A stretch of DNA of 64,000 nt from Mycobacterium paraterrae (GTDB taxonomy: Bacteria; Actinomycetota; Actinomycetes; Mycobacteriales; Mycobacteriaceae): positions 5,022,001 to 5,086,000 of the forward strand of contig NZ_CP092488.2 of NCBI RefSeq assembly GCF_022430545.2. Direction: 5' to 3'. Made by a program: the position numbers and the translations under genes. Of the stretch, positions 1-8,350 are shown piece after piece; position 1 is the stretch's first letter, and every line of letters begins with the position of its first letter. Under the pieces are notes generated by a model, which made no database searches, had not been told where the DNA came from, and was given only the letters and a program-made list of their open reading frames with translations.

Positions 1-258
1 GATGTCGTGCTCGGCGATCAGTCGTCGCATCCGCTTGTCGACGGACGGTACCGGCAGCATCAGCGTCCGGGGATGACGCACGACCCGGTACCCGGCGGTG
101 TGGGCGTCGAATGCGTCGGCGTCCTTCCATTGCGGTGCGTACACCGTCAGCGTGTGCTCCCCCGCGGCGGCCAGCCGGGTGACCAGGTCGACCAGATACG
201 ACTGGATTCCGCCGCGGCGGGGCGGAAAGTCGTTGGTTACCAGCAGGACCCGAGACAC
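1..258 (-). CDS. pimB: PimB'-type mannosyltransferase, N-terminal part
   Basis: First 86 codons of a GT-B fold glycosyltransferase running off the left edge, so the C-terminal part is missing. It starts with GTG at 258 and reads SRVLLVTNDFPPRRGGIQS, the glycine-rich N-terminal motif of GT4 enzymes, followed by conserved HPRTLMLP. It matches the start of M. tuberculosis PimB' (Rv2188c), which adds the second mannose of phosphatidylinositol mannosides at the cytoplasmic face of the membrane. The next gene (268-1056) lies 9 bp upstream on the same strand, as in M. tuberculosis. Identification from the N-terminus is confident; the exact acceptor is taken from the family. Confidence 0.9.
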   Translation of the reverse strand, partial: MSRVLLVTNDFPPRRGGIQSYLVDLVTRLAAAGEHTLTVYAPQWKDADAFDAHTAGYRVVRHPRTLMLPVPSVDKRMRRLIAEHDI

Positions 259-267
259 GTAGGAAGG

Positions 268-1056
268 CTAGCGGGTGAGCCAGCGCCGCCACGCGGCGAG
301 TAACCCTGCCTCGTCGGTGCCCAGGACATCGCCGATAGCGGTGACCAGGTCGGTGTGCCGAACTCCGCACGCGGCCAGGTAGAGCGCACGCAGCGTCGGC
401 GCTCCACGGGTGGCCGCGACGAACAGGGCGAACAGCCAGGCGCGATCGTAGGCCTGCGACCGCAACGGCCCCGGCTCGTTCAGATCGGCGTCGGACGGCA
501 AGGCGGTTGGAGGGGCGATCCGGGGCAACGGCGCGGGTGACCGCGCGACGTAGTCGGCGACGCCCTCGGTGAGCCACCGCGGCGCGTCAAGCGCTGTGTC
601 GGCGCGGGCCGCGTAGTGAAAAAGCTCGTGGGTCAACACGATTCGCAGCGCGCGCTCGTTCATGCCCGCTGCGCCCGGCGCGAAAACGATCCGCTGCCCC
701 AGCGCGATTCGGTGCGGCGGATCGACGCGATCGGCGACAGCGATCGCGGCAATGTCGGCCCATTGCGCGCTGGGCCCACCGCCGGCCAGCGCCCCGAATT
801 GAAGCTGGCTGCCCGCCGCGGTCACGTCGATGTCGTGCGGCCAGTCTCGACCCCAGAACGCATCCACGTCGTGGATCGCCGGGGCGATGTCTGTTGCAAT
901 CCGCGTCAACAGCGCGGCCTGTGCCGGTCCTCCGCTGTTGGTCATCCGCAGGGTGCGGTCACCGACCTCGATCCGCTGTGGGGTGGCGACGGTCGGCGAC
1001 GGGCCGCCGCGGGGCTCGGCCACGACGGCGCCCACGATCGCCTCGACGACGAGCAC
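268..1056 (-). CDS. Exported HExxH metallopeptidase-like protein (Rv2189c-type)
   Basis: 262 codons from GTG 1056. The frame stays open upstream into the end of ripC and would add the basic residues RRRARRLLAC, so the true start is uncertain. The N-terminus is hydrophobic (VEAIVGAVVA), a signal peptide or anchor. The middle has THELFHYA, a HExxH zinc-binding motif, followed about 20 residues later by WLTEGVADY, the downstream Glu of gluzincins (peptidase MA-like arrangement). M. tuberculosis Rv2189c is annotated only as hypothetical. It lies directly downstream of ripC and upstream of pimB', so an envelope role is likely. Zinc-peptidase function is inferred from motif spacing only. Confidence 0.75.
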   Translation of the reverse strand: MLVVEAIVGAVVAEPRGGPSPTVATPQRIEVGDRTLRMTNSGGPAQAALLTRIATDIAPAIHDVDAFWGRDWPHDIDVTAAGSQLQFGALAGGGPSAQWADIAAIAVADRVDPPHRIALGQRIVFAPGAAGMNERALRIVLTHELFHYAARADTALDAPRWLTEGVADYVARSPAPLPRIAPPTALPSDADLNEPGPLRSQAYDRAWLFALFVAATRGAPTLRALYLAACGVRHTDLVTAIGDVLGTDEAGLLAAWRRWLTR

Positions 1057-1087
1057 GCAGGCCAGTAACCGGCGCGCCCGCCTTCGA

Positions 1088-2215
1088 TCAGTAGCGGCGA
1101 GCGTCGTAGATCGGGCCGGAGGAGTTCATCGGAACCACCCTTACCGGGACCCCGTAGGTGGACGAGTGGATCATCAGGCCGTCGCCGATATAGAGGCCCG
1201 CGTGCGACGCGTCCGAATAGAAGGTCAGCACGTCACCGGGCTGCAGATCGGACAGTGCGACGGGCTGTCCGCCGTGCGCGAGCGCCTGGCTCGAGTGCGG
1301 CAGCGCAATGCCGGCCTGCTGGAACGCCCACATGACCAGGCCCGAACAGTCGAATCCTCCCGGTGCGGCGCCACCCCACGAGTAGGGGTCGCCGACCCTG
1401 GTCAACGCGGCCTGGACGGCGATCGCGCCCTGGCCGGAGCCGGGACCGGCGCCCGGTCCGCCCGGCTGTCCGATGCCCGGCGGCAACGCCTCCGGCGCCG
1501 GCGCGGCGGCGCCGGCGGTCACAGCTGGCGGCGGAGGCGGCCCTGGCGCGGCGAGTTCGGTGCGCTCGTGGGGGGTCAGCGCGAGGTATTGAGACTTGAC
1601 GATGCCAATCTGCAGCTGCAGACGGCTCTGCTTGGACTGAAGGTTGGCGCGCACCGAGGCGGCCTGCTCGGCCGCTTTCTTGGCGTCGTCGGCCGACTTG
1701 GCCGATTCCTGCTCGGCCTTGGCGGCCTCTTCGCGGGTGGCGCGGTAGTTGGCCATCTGTTGCAGCATCGCGGTGGAGATCACCCGGGAGACGGCCAGCT
1801 TGCCGATCAGCTGCTGGGGCGACTCGGCGGTCATGATCGCATTCATGCCGTCGGTGCGGCCGCCCATGTACATCGCGGCGGCAAACTTGTCGACGCCGGC
1901 CTGGAAGGTTGCCAGCTTCGACTTCGCGGCCTCGGCCGCGGTGACGTCGTCGTTGTGCTTCTTGTCGGCAGCCTGTTGGGCGGCCAGCTTGTTGTTCAGG
2001 TCGAGCTGCGCGCTGTGCATCGCTTCGGTGGTCTGCTCGGCCTGCCGTGACAGCTCGTTGAGCTTTGCCATCGCGTCGTTGGCCGGATCAGCCAGCACAT
2101 CGCTGGCGGCCACTCCGGAGAGAGCGACGAATCCGGCTAGCGCTCCAACTGCCAAGCGCTGAGCGACGCGCAAAGAAACGCGATCACCTTGAAGCCTTTT
2201 TCGCAAACCTTGCAT
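1088..2215 (-). CDS. ripC: NlpC/P60 peptidoglycan endopeptidase RipC
   Basis: 375 aa. It has a basic N-terminus with a hydrophobic signal segment (residues about 20-40, ending VLADPAN). A long Ala/Gln/Lys-rich coiled coil follows (about 45-210), then a Pro/Gly linker and a C-terminal NlpC/P60 domain. The catalytic Cys is in FDCSGLV (Cys290); the histidines in DASHAGLYIG (His338) and GLMIHSS (His350) complete the site. Family enzymes cut D-Glu-meso-DAP bonds in peptidoglycan stems during division and cell-wall remodelling, and the coiled coil is the regulatory part activated by FtsEX in RipC. Ortholog of Rv2190c. The 2216-2336 gap upstream probably holds its promoter. Confidence 0.93.
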   Translation of the reverse strand: MQGLRKRLQGDRVSLRVAQRLAVGALAGFVALSGVAASDVLADPANDAMAKLNELSRQAEQTTEAMHSAQLDLNNKLAAQQAADKKHNDDVTAAEAAKSKLATFQAGVDKFAAAMYMGGRTDGMNAIMTAESPQQLIGKLAVSRVISTAMLQQMANYRATREEAAKAEQESAKSADDAKKAAEQAASVRANLQSKQSRLQLQIGIVKSQYLALTPHERTELAAPGPPPPPAVTAGAAAPAPEALPPGIGQPGGPGAGPGSGQGAIAVQAALTRVGDPYSWGGAAPGGFDCSGLVMWAFQQAGIALPHSSQALAHGGQPVALSDLQPGDVLTFYSDASHAGLYIGDGLMIHSSTYGVPVRVVPMNSSGPIYDARRY

Positions 2216-2336
2216 CCTTAAAACCCGTCGGCCCCATGGCCGGATCTGGTCTAGGTCTCAGATAGGTTACGAAACGGCTTCGAGGTTGTCCAACTCTGGA
2301 TTGTTAAGAAAACAGCAAGATTTCAGGCTAACGGCG

Positions 2337-2567
2337 TTAGGCAACGCCTGGTCGACGGCGATGAATCGGCACCAGCCGTAGTCGCGGAGCCATCCCCGCG
2401 TCGGCAAGCACTTCGAGTGCCGCACGCTCGTCCTCCAGCAAAGTTTCCGGTACCCCGAGTATCACGCTGACGACGCAATCTCGACATCCCGGGCCGCGGA
2501 CCGCGCAGTCGTCGCAGTCGATGACCACCGGTTCCGGCGTTCGTTCCGGCTCCCTGTTGAGCGCCAT
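2337..2567 (-). CDS. Small four-cysteine protein of unknown function
   Basis: 76 aa from ATG 2567, with an AAAGGAG ribosome-binding site 8 nt upstream, which strongly supports the start. Four cysteines (Cys18, 21, 28, 31) form C-x2-C-x6-C-x2-C within VIDCDDCAVRGPGCRDCVV, a spacing able to bind zinc or a small Fe-S centre. The C-terminal half is predicted helical (ETLLEDERAALEVLADAGM) and then basic. It has no signal peptide or membrane segment. I do not recognise a named family. It sits between ripC (same strand, 121 bp downstream) and the divergent nuclease gene at 2726. Small size and the clear RBS argue it is a real gene. Confidence 0.7.
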   Translation of the reverse strand: MALNREPERTPEPVVIDCDDCAVRGPGCRDCVVSVILGVPETLLEDERAALEVLADAGMAPRLRLVPIHRRRPGVA

Positions 2568-2725
2568 CTGGCTGCTCCTTTCCGTCGTGTCGATCGGTCT
2601 TGCACCAGACGCTAACGGTGGCCACCGACAAGTTTTGCCGCCGCGGATCCCGCTCGACGCTGCCGCCGGCGCGACGCGCCGCGACAGAGCCGGGCCGTGT
2701 CGGTGTTACTGATTAATGTCGCCCC

Positions 2726-4606
2726 ATGGCCGCGCCCGCTGCCGAGCAGCTGAGTCTCCCCGAGCTGGACGAGGCGACCGAAATGTCGCTCCGGGAAACC
2801 ACTTTCGTGGTTGTCGACCTAGAGACCACCGGCGGCCGGATGACGGGCGGCGACGGCAAACCCGCGGACGCCATCACCGAGATCGGCGCGGTGAAGGTGC
2901 GCGGTGGGGTGGTGCTCGGCGAATTCGCGACGCTGGTGGACCCGCAACGCAGTATTCCGCCGCAGATCGTCCAGCTCACCGGGATCACCACCGCGATGGT
3001 GTGCGATGCCCCCAGGATCGCGGCGGTCTTGCCGATGTTCCTGGAGTTTGCCCGCGGAGCGGTGCTGGTCGCCCACAATGCCAGGTTTGACATGGGCTTT
3101 CTGCGTGCCGCCGCCGATCAATGCGGTATTCGCTGGACCCGGCCGCAGACGCTGTGCACGGTCCAGTTGGCCCGCCGGGTACTCAGCCGCGAAGAGGCGC
3201 CCAGCGTGCGGTTGGCGGCGCTGGCCAAGCTGTTCGCCGTCGCCAACGAGCCGACCCACCGGGCCCTCGACGACGCCCGCGCCACCGTCGAGGTGCTGCA
3301 CGCGCTGATCGAGCGGGTCGGCAACCAGGGCATCCACAGCTTCGCCGCGCTGCGGTCTTATCTCCCCCACGTGTCTCCGGCGCAACGCCGCAAGAGAGTG
3401 CTCGCCGAAGGCCTGCCGCGGCGGCCCGGGGTCTACCTGTTCCACGGCCCGGCCGACGAGGTGCTGTACGTGGGTACGGCAATTGACTTGCGGCGCAGGG
3501 TAACCCAGTACTTCAACGGCTCGGATCAGCGCACTCGGATGAAAGAGATGGTCGCGCTGGCCACCAAGGTGGAGCACGTCGAATGTGCGCATGCACTCGA
3601 AGCCGGTGTGCGGGAGTTGCGGTTGCTGAGCGCGCACGCCCCGCCGTACAACCGCCGGTCGAAATTCCCGCAGCGCTGGTGGTGGCTCGTGCTGACCGAC
3701 GAAGCCTTTCCCCGATTCTCGGTCGTCCGGACACCACGCCACGACCGCGCCGTCGGTCCGTTTCGATCCCGAGCCGACGCCGTCGACACCGCTGACCTGC
3801 TGGCCCGCTTCACCGGAATCCGCACCTGCACCAAGCGGCTGGCCCGCACGGCACTACACGGTCCGACCTGCCCACACCTGGAGGTTTCGCCGTGCCCGGC
3901 AGACCGCGACGTCACCGCGACGCACTACGCCCAGGCAGCCCGCGCAGCCGCGGCGCTGATCGACGGCCTGGACAACGCGGCGCTGAGGGCCGCCGCCCAG
4001 CGGATTGCCGATCTGGCGGTACGGCAGCGCTACGAAAGCGCGGCGCGGTTGCGCGACCATACGGTCGCCGCCGTGGAGGTGCTGTGGCGCGGCCAGCGTC
4101 TGCGCGCGCTAGCCGCGCTGCCGGAGTTGGTCGCCGCGGCCCCGGACGGGGCGGGCGGCTGGCAGCTTGCCGTCGTCCGGCACGGCCAGCTCGCGGCTGC
4201 GGGGCTCGCCCGCCGCGGCGTTCCGCCGATGCCCGTCGTCGAGGCGGTCGGGGCCGCGGCCCAGGTGATCCTGCCGGAGCCTGCGCCGCTCGGCGGCGCG
4301 CTGGTCGAGGAGACGGCGCTGATCGCGCGCTGGCTCGCGGCCCCCGGGGTTCGCATCGTGCGGACGAGCGGCGAGCAGGGCTGGTGTTCGCCGCTTCGGT
4401 CGGCCGGCCCGTGGGCGCGGTGGGCGGCGGCGGCACGCTCGGCCCGCGTGGCCGCCGAACAGGCCGTCACCAGCCGCGACTCAGAGCTGTTGACCGAACC
4501 GCACCCAACGCGCGAGCAGGTGTTCGGCCGCACCGCTGTCGATCGCCTCGGCGGCGCGGCCCAATCCGTCTTCCCACGCCGGCAACCACTCGGCGCGGCT
4601 GGATAG
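2726..4606 (+). CDS. DEDDh exonuclease / GIY-YIG (UvrC-like) nuclease fusion
   Basis: 626 aa, ortholog of Rv2191. The N-terminal domain (residues about 25-200) is a DnaQ-type 3'-5' exonuclease: ExoI VVVDLETTGG, ExoII HNARFDMGFL, ExoIII HRALDDARAT. The second domain (about 230-320) is GIY-YIG: PGVYLFHGPADEVLYVGTA, with Arg-rich RRRVTQYF. A UvrB/UvrC-like region (AVRQRYESAARLRD) follows. It resembles a proofreading-type exonuclease joined to the UvrC/Cho N-terminal incision half, and is presumed to act in DNA repair. It lacks the UvrC RNase H and HhH domains. The last 126 bases overlap the 3' end of trpD on the other strand. Confidence 0.88.
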   Translation: MAAPAAEQLSLPELDEATEMSLRETTFVVVDLETTGGRMTGGDGKPADAITEIGAVKVRGGVVLGEFATLVDPQRSIPPQIVQLTGITTAMVCDAPRIAAVLPMFLEFARGAVLVAHNARFDMGFLRAAADQCGIRWTRPQTLCTVQLARRVLSREEAPSVRLAALAKLFAVANEPTHRALDDARATVEVLHALIERVGNQGIHSFAALRSYLPHVSPAQRRKRVLAEGLPRRPGVYLFHGPADEVLYVGTAIDLRRRVTQYFNGSDQRTRMKEMVALATKVEHVECAHALEAGVRELRLLSAHAPPYNRRSKFPQRWWWLVLTDEAFPRFSVVRTPRHDRAVGPFRSRADAVDTADLLARFTGIRTCTKRLARTALHGPTCPHLEVSPCPADRDVTATHYAQAARAAAALIDGLDNAALRAAAQRIADLAVRQRYESAARLRDHTVAAVEVLWRGQRLRALAALPELVAAAPDGAGGWQLAVVRHGQLAAAGLARRGVPPMPVVEAVGAAAQVILPEPAPLGGALVEETALIARWLAAPGVRIVRTSGEQGWCSPLRSAGPWARWAAAARSARVAAEQAVTSRDSELLTEPHPTREQVFGRTAVDRLGGAAQSVFPRRQPLGAAG

Positions 4607-5557
4607 CCCGGCATGGGCCACGATCGCACCCGCCGCGTTGAGCACGACCGCGTCGCGCACCGGCCCTTTGGTGCCGGCCAGCACCGAGCGGGCTTCGTCG
4701 GCGTTGGCGGCGGCATCCCCGCCCATCAGCTCGTCGAGTTCGGCGCGCGCAAACCCGAAGCCCGCGGGATCGAAGGTCAGCTTGTCCACCGTCCCGGCCT
4801 GCACCCGCCAGATGGTGCTGGTCGTGGTCGTCGTCAGCTCGTCGAGGCCGTCGTCGCCGTGCACGACCAGCACGCTGGACTGGCGTGCGGCGAACACTCC
4901 CGCCATCACCTCGGCCAGGTCGGCGAACGCGCAGCCGATCAGCCCGGCTCGCGGCCGGCCCGGATTGGTAAGCGGCCCAAGCAGATTGAAGACGGTCGGC
5001 ACACCAATCTCGCGCCGGACGGTCGAGGCGTGCCGGTAGGAGGGGTGAAACTGCGGGGCAAAGCAGAAGCCGATTCCCACCTCGGCGACGCTGCGCGCGA
5101 CGTCGTCGGGACTCAGGTCGATGCGCACGCCGAGCGCTTCGAGCGTGTCGGCCCCACCGGCCAGTGACGACGCCGCGCGGTTGCCGTGCTTGACCACCGG
5201 CACACCGCTGGCCGCCACCACGATCGCCGCCATCGTGGACAGGTTGACCGTGTTGACGCCGTCACCACCGGTGCCCACCACGTCGACGGTGTCGGGGCCG
5301 ATCCGCTCGGTCGGGAGTCGCCGACCGTGCTGCAGCATCACCTCGGCCAGCTCGGACACTTCCGCGGAAGTCGGCTTTTTCATCGTCATGGCCACGGCGA
5401 ACGCGGCGAGCTGAGCCGGCGACGCCGAGCCGGCCATGACCTGTTCCATCGCCCAGGCGGCCTGACCGCGCGCTAGATCACGGCCCGCGGTCAACATCTC
5501 CAGGACGTGCGGCCACGTCAGCGAGCGCTCAGAGGGCCCAGATGACGATGCCGGCAC
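4481..5557 (-). CDS. trpD: Anthranilate phosphoribosyltransferase
   Basis: 358 aa. It transfers phosphoribose from PRPP to anthranilate, the second step of tryptophan synthesis. Signature motifs are present: DVVGTGGDG (PRPP/anthranilate glycine loop), VNLSTMAA, KHGNRAASS, and the Mg-PRPP-binding DGLDELTTT. Length and C-terminus (LLARWVRFGQQL) match Rv2192c. It stands apart from other trp genes, as usual in mycobacteria. It is convergent with the nuclease gene at 2726-4606, sharing 126 bp. The divergent ctaE begins 143 bp from its start, so the two promoters lie back to back. Confidence 0.96.
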   Translation of the reverse strand: MPASSSGPSERSLTWPHVLEMLTAGRDLARGQAAWAMEQVMAGSASPAQLAAFAVAMTMKKPTSAEVSELAEVMLQHGRRLPTERIGPDTVDVVGTGGDGVNTVNLSTMAAIVVAASGVPVVKHGNRAASSLAGGADTLEALGVRIDLSPDDVARSVAEVGIGFCFAPQFHPSYRHASTVRREIGVPTVFNLLGPLTNPGRPRAGLIGCAFADLAEVMAGVFAARQSSVLVVHGDDGLDELTTTTTSTIWRVQAGTVDKLTFDPAGFGFARAELDELMGGDAAANADEARSVLAGTKGPVRDAVVLNAAGAIVAHAGLSSRAEWLPAWEDGLGRAAEAIDSGAAEHLLARWVRFGQQL

Positions 5558-5700
5558 ACCCGAAATCGTCCCACGGCGTGGGCGCTGCGCCGGCAGCCAG
5601 GGTTGAGCCCGGCGTGGGCAGCCAGAAGGATGTGAATATCACGCGCCAAATTGCCGCCCCGGGTAGAAGCCGACAACTACAAAGCGTCATACTTGCGGAT

Positions 5701-6312
5701 GTGACGAGTGCGGTAGGGACCTCGGGTACAGCAATCACGGCGCGAGTTCATTCGCTCAACCGCCCGAACATGGTCAGTGTTGGCACCATAGTGTGGCTTT
5801 CCAGCGAGTTGATGTTCTTTGCTGGGCTGTTCGCCTTCTACTTCACGGCCCGGGCGCAGGCGGCCGGCGACTGGCCGCCGCACCCGACCGAGTTGAACCT
5901 GTACCAGGCCGTGCCGGTCACGCTGGTGCTGATCGCGTCGTCATTCACCTGCCAAATGGGTGTGTTCGCGGCCGAGCGTGGTGACGTGTTCGGGCTGCGC
6001 CGCTGGTATTTGCTCACGTTCGGGATGGGACTGTTCTTCGTCCTCGGGCAGGGCTACGAGTACCACCACCTGATGAGCCACGGGACCACCATCCCGGGCA
6101 GCGCGTACGGCAGCGTGTTCTACCTCGCCACCGGATTCCACGGGCTGCACGTCATCGGCGGATTGATTGCCTTCATCTTCCTGTTGGCTCGCACCACGAT
6201 GAGCAAGTTCACGCCCGCGCAGGCCACCGCGTCGATCGTCGTCTCCTACTACTGGCACTTCGTCGACATCGTCTGGATCGCGCTGTTCGCCACGATCTAT
6301 TTCATCCGATGA
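5701..6312 (+). CDS. ctaE: Cytochrome c oxidase subunit III
   Basis: 203 aa from GTG 5701 (reads TSAVGTSGTAITARVHSLNRPN, as in Rv2193). The frame is open further upstream to 5542, but conservation begins here. Membrane subunit III of the aa3 oxidase with five predicted helices, including IVWLSSELMFFAGLFAFYF and the C-terminal YYWHFVDIVWIALFA motif of the family. It stabilises the oxidase within the bcc-aa3 supercomplex in the plasma membrane. It is the first gene of the ctaE-qcrCAB operon; its TGA overlaps an in-frame ATG of the qcrC reading frame. Confidence 0.95.
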   Translation: MTSAVGTSGTAITARVHSLNRPNMVSVGTIVWLSSELMFFAGLFAFYFTARAQAAGDWPPHPTELNLYQAVPVTLVLIASSFTCQMGVFAAERGDVFGLRRWYLLTFGMGLFFVLGQGYEYHHLMSHGTTIPGSAYGSVFYLATGFHGLHVIGGLIAFIFLLARTTMSKFTPAQATASIVVSYYWHFVDIVWIALFATIYFIR

Positions 6313-6341
6313 CCAGCAGGCTCGAGAACAGGAGTGCTCGG

Positions 6342-7175
6342 TTGAAGAAACTGGGGTTGAACCGATCGCTGAGTGACCGGGCACGCCGCCGCCTGCGTCG
6401 CCGGTTGTCGGCTGGACTGCTGCTGGTGCTGGCCCTGGTGGTGGCCGGCGGCCTTGCCGCCGTCCTGACGCCCAGCCCCCAGGTCGCCGTCGCCGACGAG
6501 TCGTCCTCGGCGCTGCTGCGCAACGGCAAGCAGCTCTTCGACACCTCGTGCGTGACCTGCCACGGCGCCAACCTGCAGGGTGTGGCCGAGCGCGGACCCA
6601 GCCTGATCGGCGTCGGCGAGGCCGCCGTCTACTTCCAGGTGTCCAGCGGACGGATGCCCGCGATGCGCGGCGAGGCCCAGGCCGAGCGTAAAGAGCCCAT
6701 CTTCGACGAGTCACAGATCGACGCGATCGGCGCCTACGTGCAAGCCAACGGCGGTGGGCCCACCGTGGAGCGCAATGCCGACGGCAGCATCGCGATGAGC
6801 TCGCTGCGCGGCAACGACTTGGGCCGCGGCGGAGACCTGTTCCGGCTCAACTGCGCGTCCTGCCACAACTTCACCGGTAAGGGCGGCGCGCTGTCCTCCG
6901 GCAAGTTCGCGCCTCCGCTCGAGCCGGCCAACGAGCAGCAGATCCTTGCCGCGATGCGGACCGGGCCGCAGAACATGCCGAAATTTTCGGACCGTCAGCT
7001 CTCCTTCGACGCCAAGAAGGACATCATCGCCTACGTGAAGAACGCCACCGAGACTCGCAGCCAGGGCGGTAATGGCCTGGGCGGCTTCGGGCCGGCGCCA
7101 GAAGGCATGGCGGCGTGGATTATCGGCATGGTCGCCCTCATCGGCGGCGCGTTGTGGATCGGGGCACGGTCATGA
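6342..7175 (+). CDS. qcrC: Cytochrome bcc complex dihaem cytochrome c subunit QcrC
   Basis: 277 aa. I choose TTG 6342 because AGGAG lies 7 nt upstream and the protein then begins MKKLGLNRS, like M. tuberculosis QcrC. ATG 6309, overlapping the ctaE stop, is an in-frame alternative adding 11 residues. It has a basic N-terminus, a hydrophobic anchor (LSAGLLLVLALVVAGGLAAVL), two cytochrome c domains with haem motifs CVTCHG and CASCHN, and a C-terminal membrane helix (AAWIIGMVALIGGALWIG). The two covalently bound haems pass electrons from the Rieske protein to the aa3 oxidase without a soluble cytochrome c. Confidence 0.94.
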   Translation: MKKLGLNRSLSDRARRRLRRRLSAGLLLVLALVVAGGLAAVLTPSPQVAVADESSSALLRNGKQLFDTSCVTCHGANLQGVAERGPSLIGVGEAAVYFQVSSGRMPAMRGEAQAERKEPIFDESQIDAIGAYVQANGGGPTVERNADGSIAMSSLRGNDLGRGGDLFRLNCASCHNFTGKGGALSSGKFAPPLEPANEQQILAAMRTGPQNMPKFSDRQLSFDAKKDIIAYVKNATETRSQGGNGLGGFGPAPEGMAAWIIGMVALIGGALWIGARS

Positions 7176-8350
7176 GCGACGAACACACAGGCACGCAGCC
7201 CACCGAAGACGAGCTGAATGCGATGTCCAAAGAGGACCTCGTTCGGCTCGGAGGCCGCCTCGACGGCGTCGAGACCGTCTTCAAGGAGCCGCGCTGGCCG
7301 GTCGAGGGCACCAAAGCCGAGAAGCGTGCCGAGCGGCAGGTGGCCATCTGGCTCCTGCTCGGCGGTTTGCTGGGACTCGCCCTGCTGCTGGTGTTCCTGT
7401 TCTGGCCGTGGGAGTACCAGCCCGAGGGCTCGTCGGGCAACCTGGTGTATTCGCTGGCGACTCCCCTGTACGGCCTGACCTTCGGCGGGTCGGTGCTGTG
7501 CATCGCGATCGGCGCCGTGCTTTTCCAGAAAAAGTTCATCCCGGAAGAGATTTCGATCCAGGATCGTCACTACGGCGGCTCCGGGTCGGACGAGATCGAC
7601 CGTAAGACGGTCGCCGCCAACCTGGACGACGCGTTCCAAGGGACGACGCTGCGCCGCCGCAAATTGATCGGGTTGTCCCTCGGCGCAAGCCTGGGCGCAT
7701 TCGGTTTGGGCACCCTGGTGGCGTTTGCCGGCGGTCTGATCAAAAACCCGTGGAAGCCGGTCGTGGAGACCGCCGACGGCAAGAAGGCCGTGCTGTGGAC
7801 CTCGGGTTGGACCCCCCGCTATCACGGCGAGACGATTTACCTCGCGAGGGCCACCGGCGAGACCTCAGGTGCGCCGTTCGTCAAAATCCGCCCCGAGGAC
7901 ATCGACGCCGGTGGCATGGAGACGGTGTTCCCGTGGCGCGAGTCCGACGGGGACGGCACCACCGTCGAGTCCCACGAGAAGCTGACCCTGATCTTGTCCG
8001 CTGTCCGCAACCCGGTGATGTTGATCCGCATCAAGTCCGCCGACTTGCCGAAGGTGGTCAAACGCAAGGGCCAGGAAAGCTTCAACTTCGGGGAGCTGTT
8101 CGCCTACACCAAGGTGTGCTCGCACCTCGGTTGTCCCGCATCGCTGTACGAGCAGCAGGATTACCGCATCCTGTGCCCGTGCCATCAGTCGCAGTTCGAC
8201 GCCCTGCACTACGCGAAGCCGATTTTCGGCCCGGCCGCGCGCGCCTTGGCTCAGCTGCCGATCACGATCGACGCCGACGGTTACCTTGTAGCTAACGGTG
8301 ACTTCATCGAACCTGTCGGTCCGGCATTTTGGGAGCGCACAACAACATGA
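7172..8350 (+). CDS. qcrA: Cytochrome bcc complex Rieske iron-sulfur subunit QcrA
   Basis: 392 aa from ATG 7172, which overlaps the qcrC stop (ATGA). Three membrane helices (e.g. VAIWLLLGGLLGLALLLVFLF) precede a periplasmic Rieske domain. The 2Fe-2S ligands are in CSHLGCP and CPCHQSQFD (2 Cys, 2 His). It accepts electrons from quinol at the Qp site and hands them to QcrC. The M. tuberculosis protein as I recall it is about 429 aa with a longer hydrophilic N-terminus; here the cytosolic N-terminal tail is shorter. qcrB starts at 8347 inside its last codons. Confidence 0.95.
   Translation: MSDEHTGTQPTEDELNAMSKEDLVRLGGRLDGVETVFKEPRWPVEGTKAEKRAERQVAIWLLLGGLLGLALLLVFLFWPWEYQPEGSSGNLVYSLATPLYGLTFGGSVLCIAIGAVLFQKKFIPEEISIQDRHYGGSGSDEIDRKTVAANLDDAFQGTTLRRRKLIGLSLGASLGAFGLGTLVAFAGGLIKNPWKPVVETADGKKAVLWTSGWTPRYHGETIYLARATGETSGAPFVKIRPEDIDAGGMETVFPWRESDGDGTTVESHEKLTLILSAVRNPVMLIRIKSADLPKVVKRKGQESFNFGELFAYTKVCSHLGCPASLYEQQDYRILCPCHQSQFDALHYAKPIFGPAARALAQLPITIDADGYLVANGDFIEPVGPAFWERTTT

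Noticed and set aside
830..2050. Long plus-strand open frame opposite ripC and the peptidase gene
   Set aside because: Arg/Gly-rich antisense shadow of two conserved minus-strand genes; no RBS or family motif.
5542..5700. N-terminal extension of ctaE
   Set aside because: Low similarity to known CtaE, which begins at GTG 5701; the region is the trpD-ctaE promoter gap.
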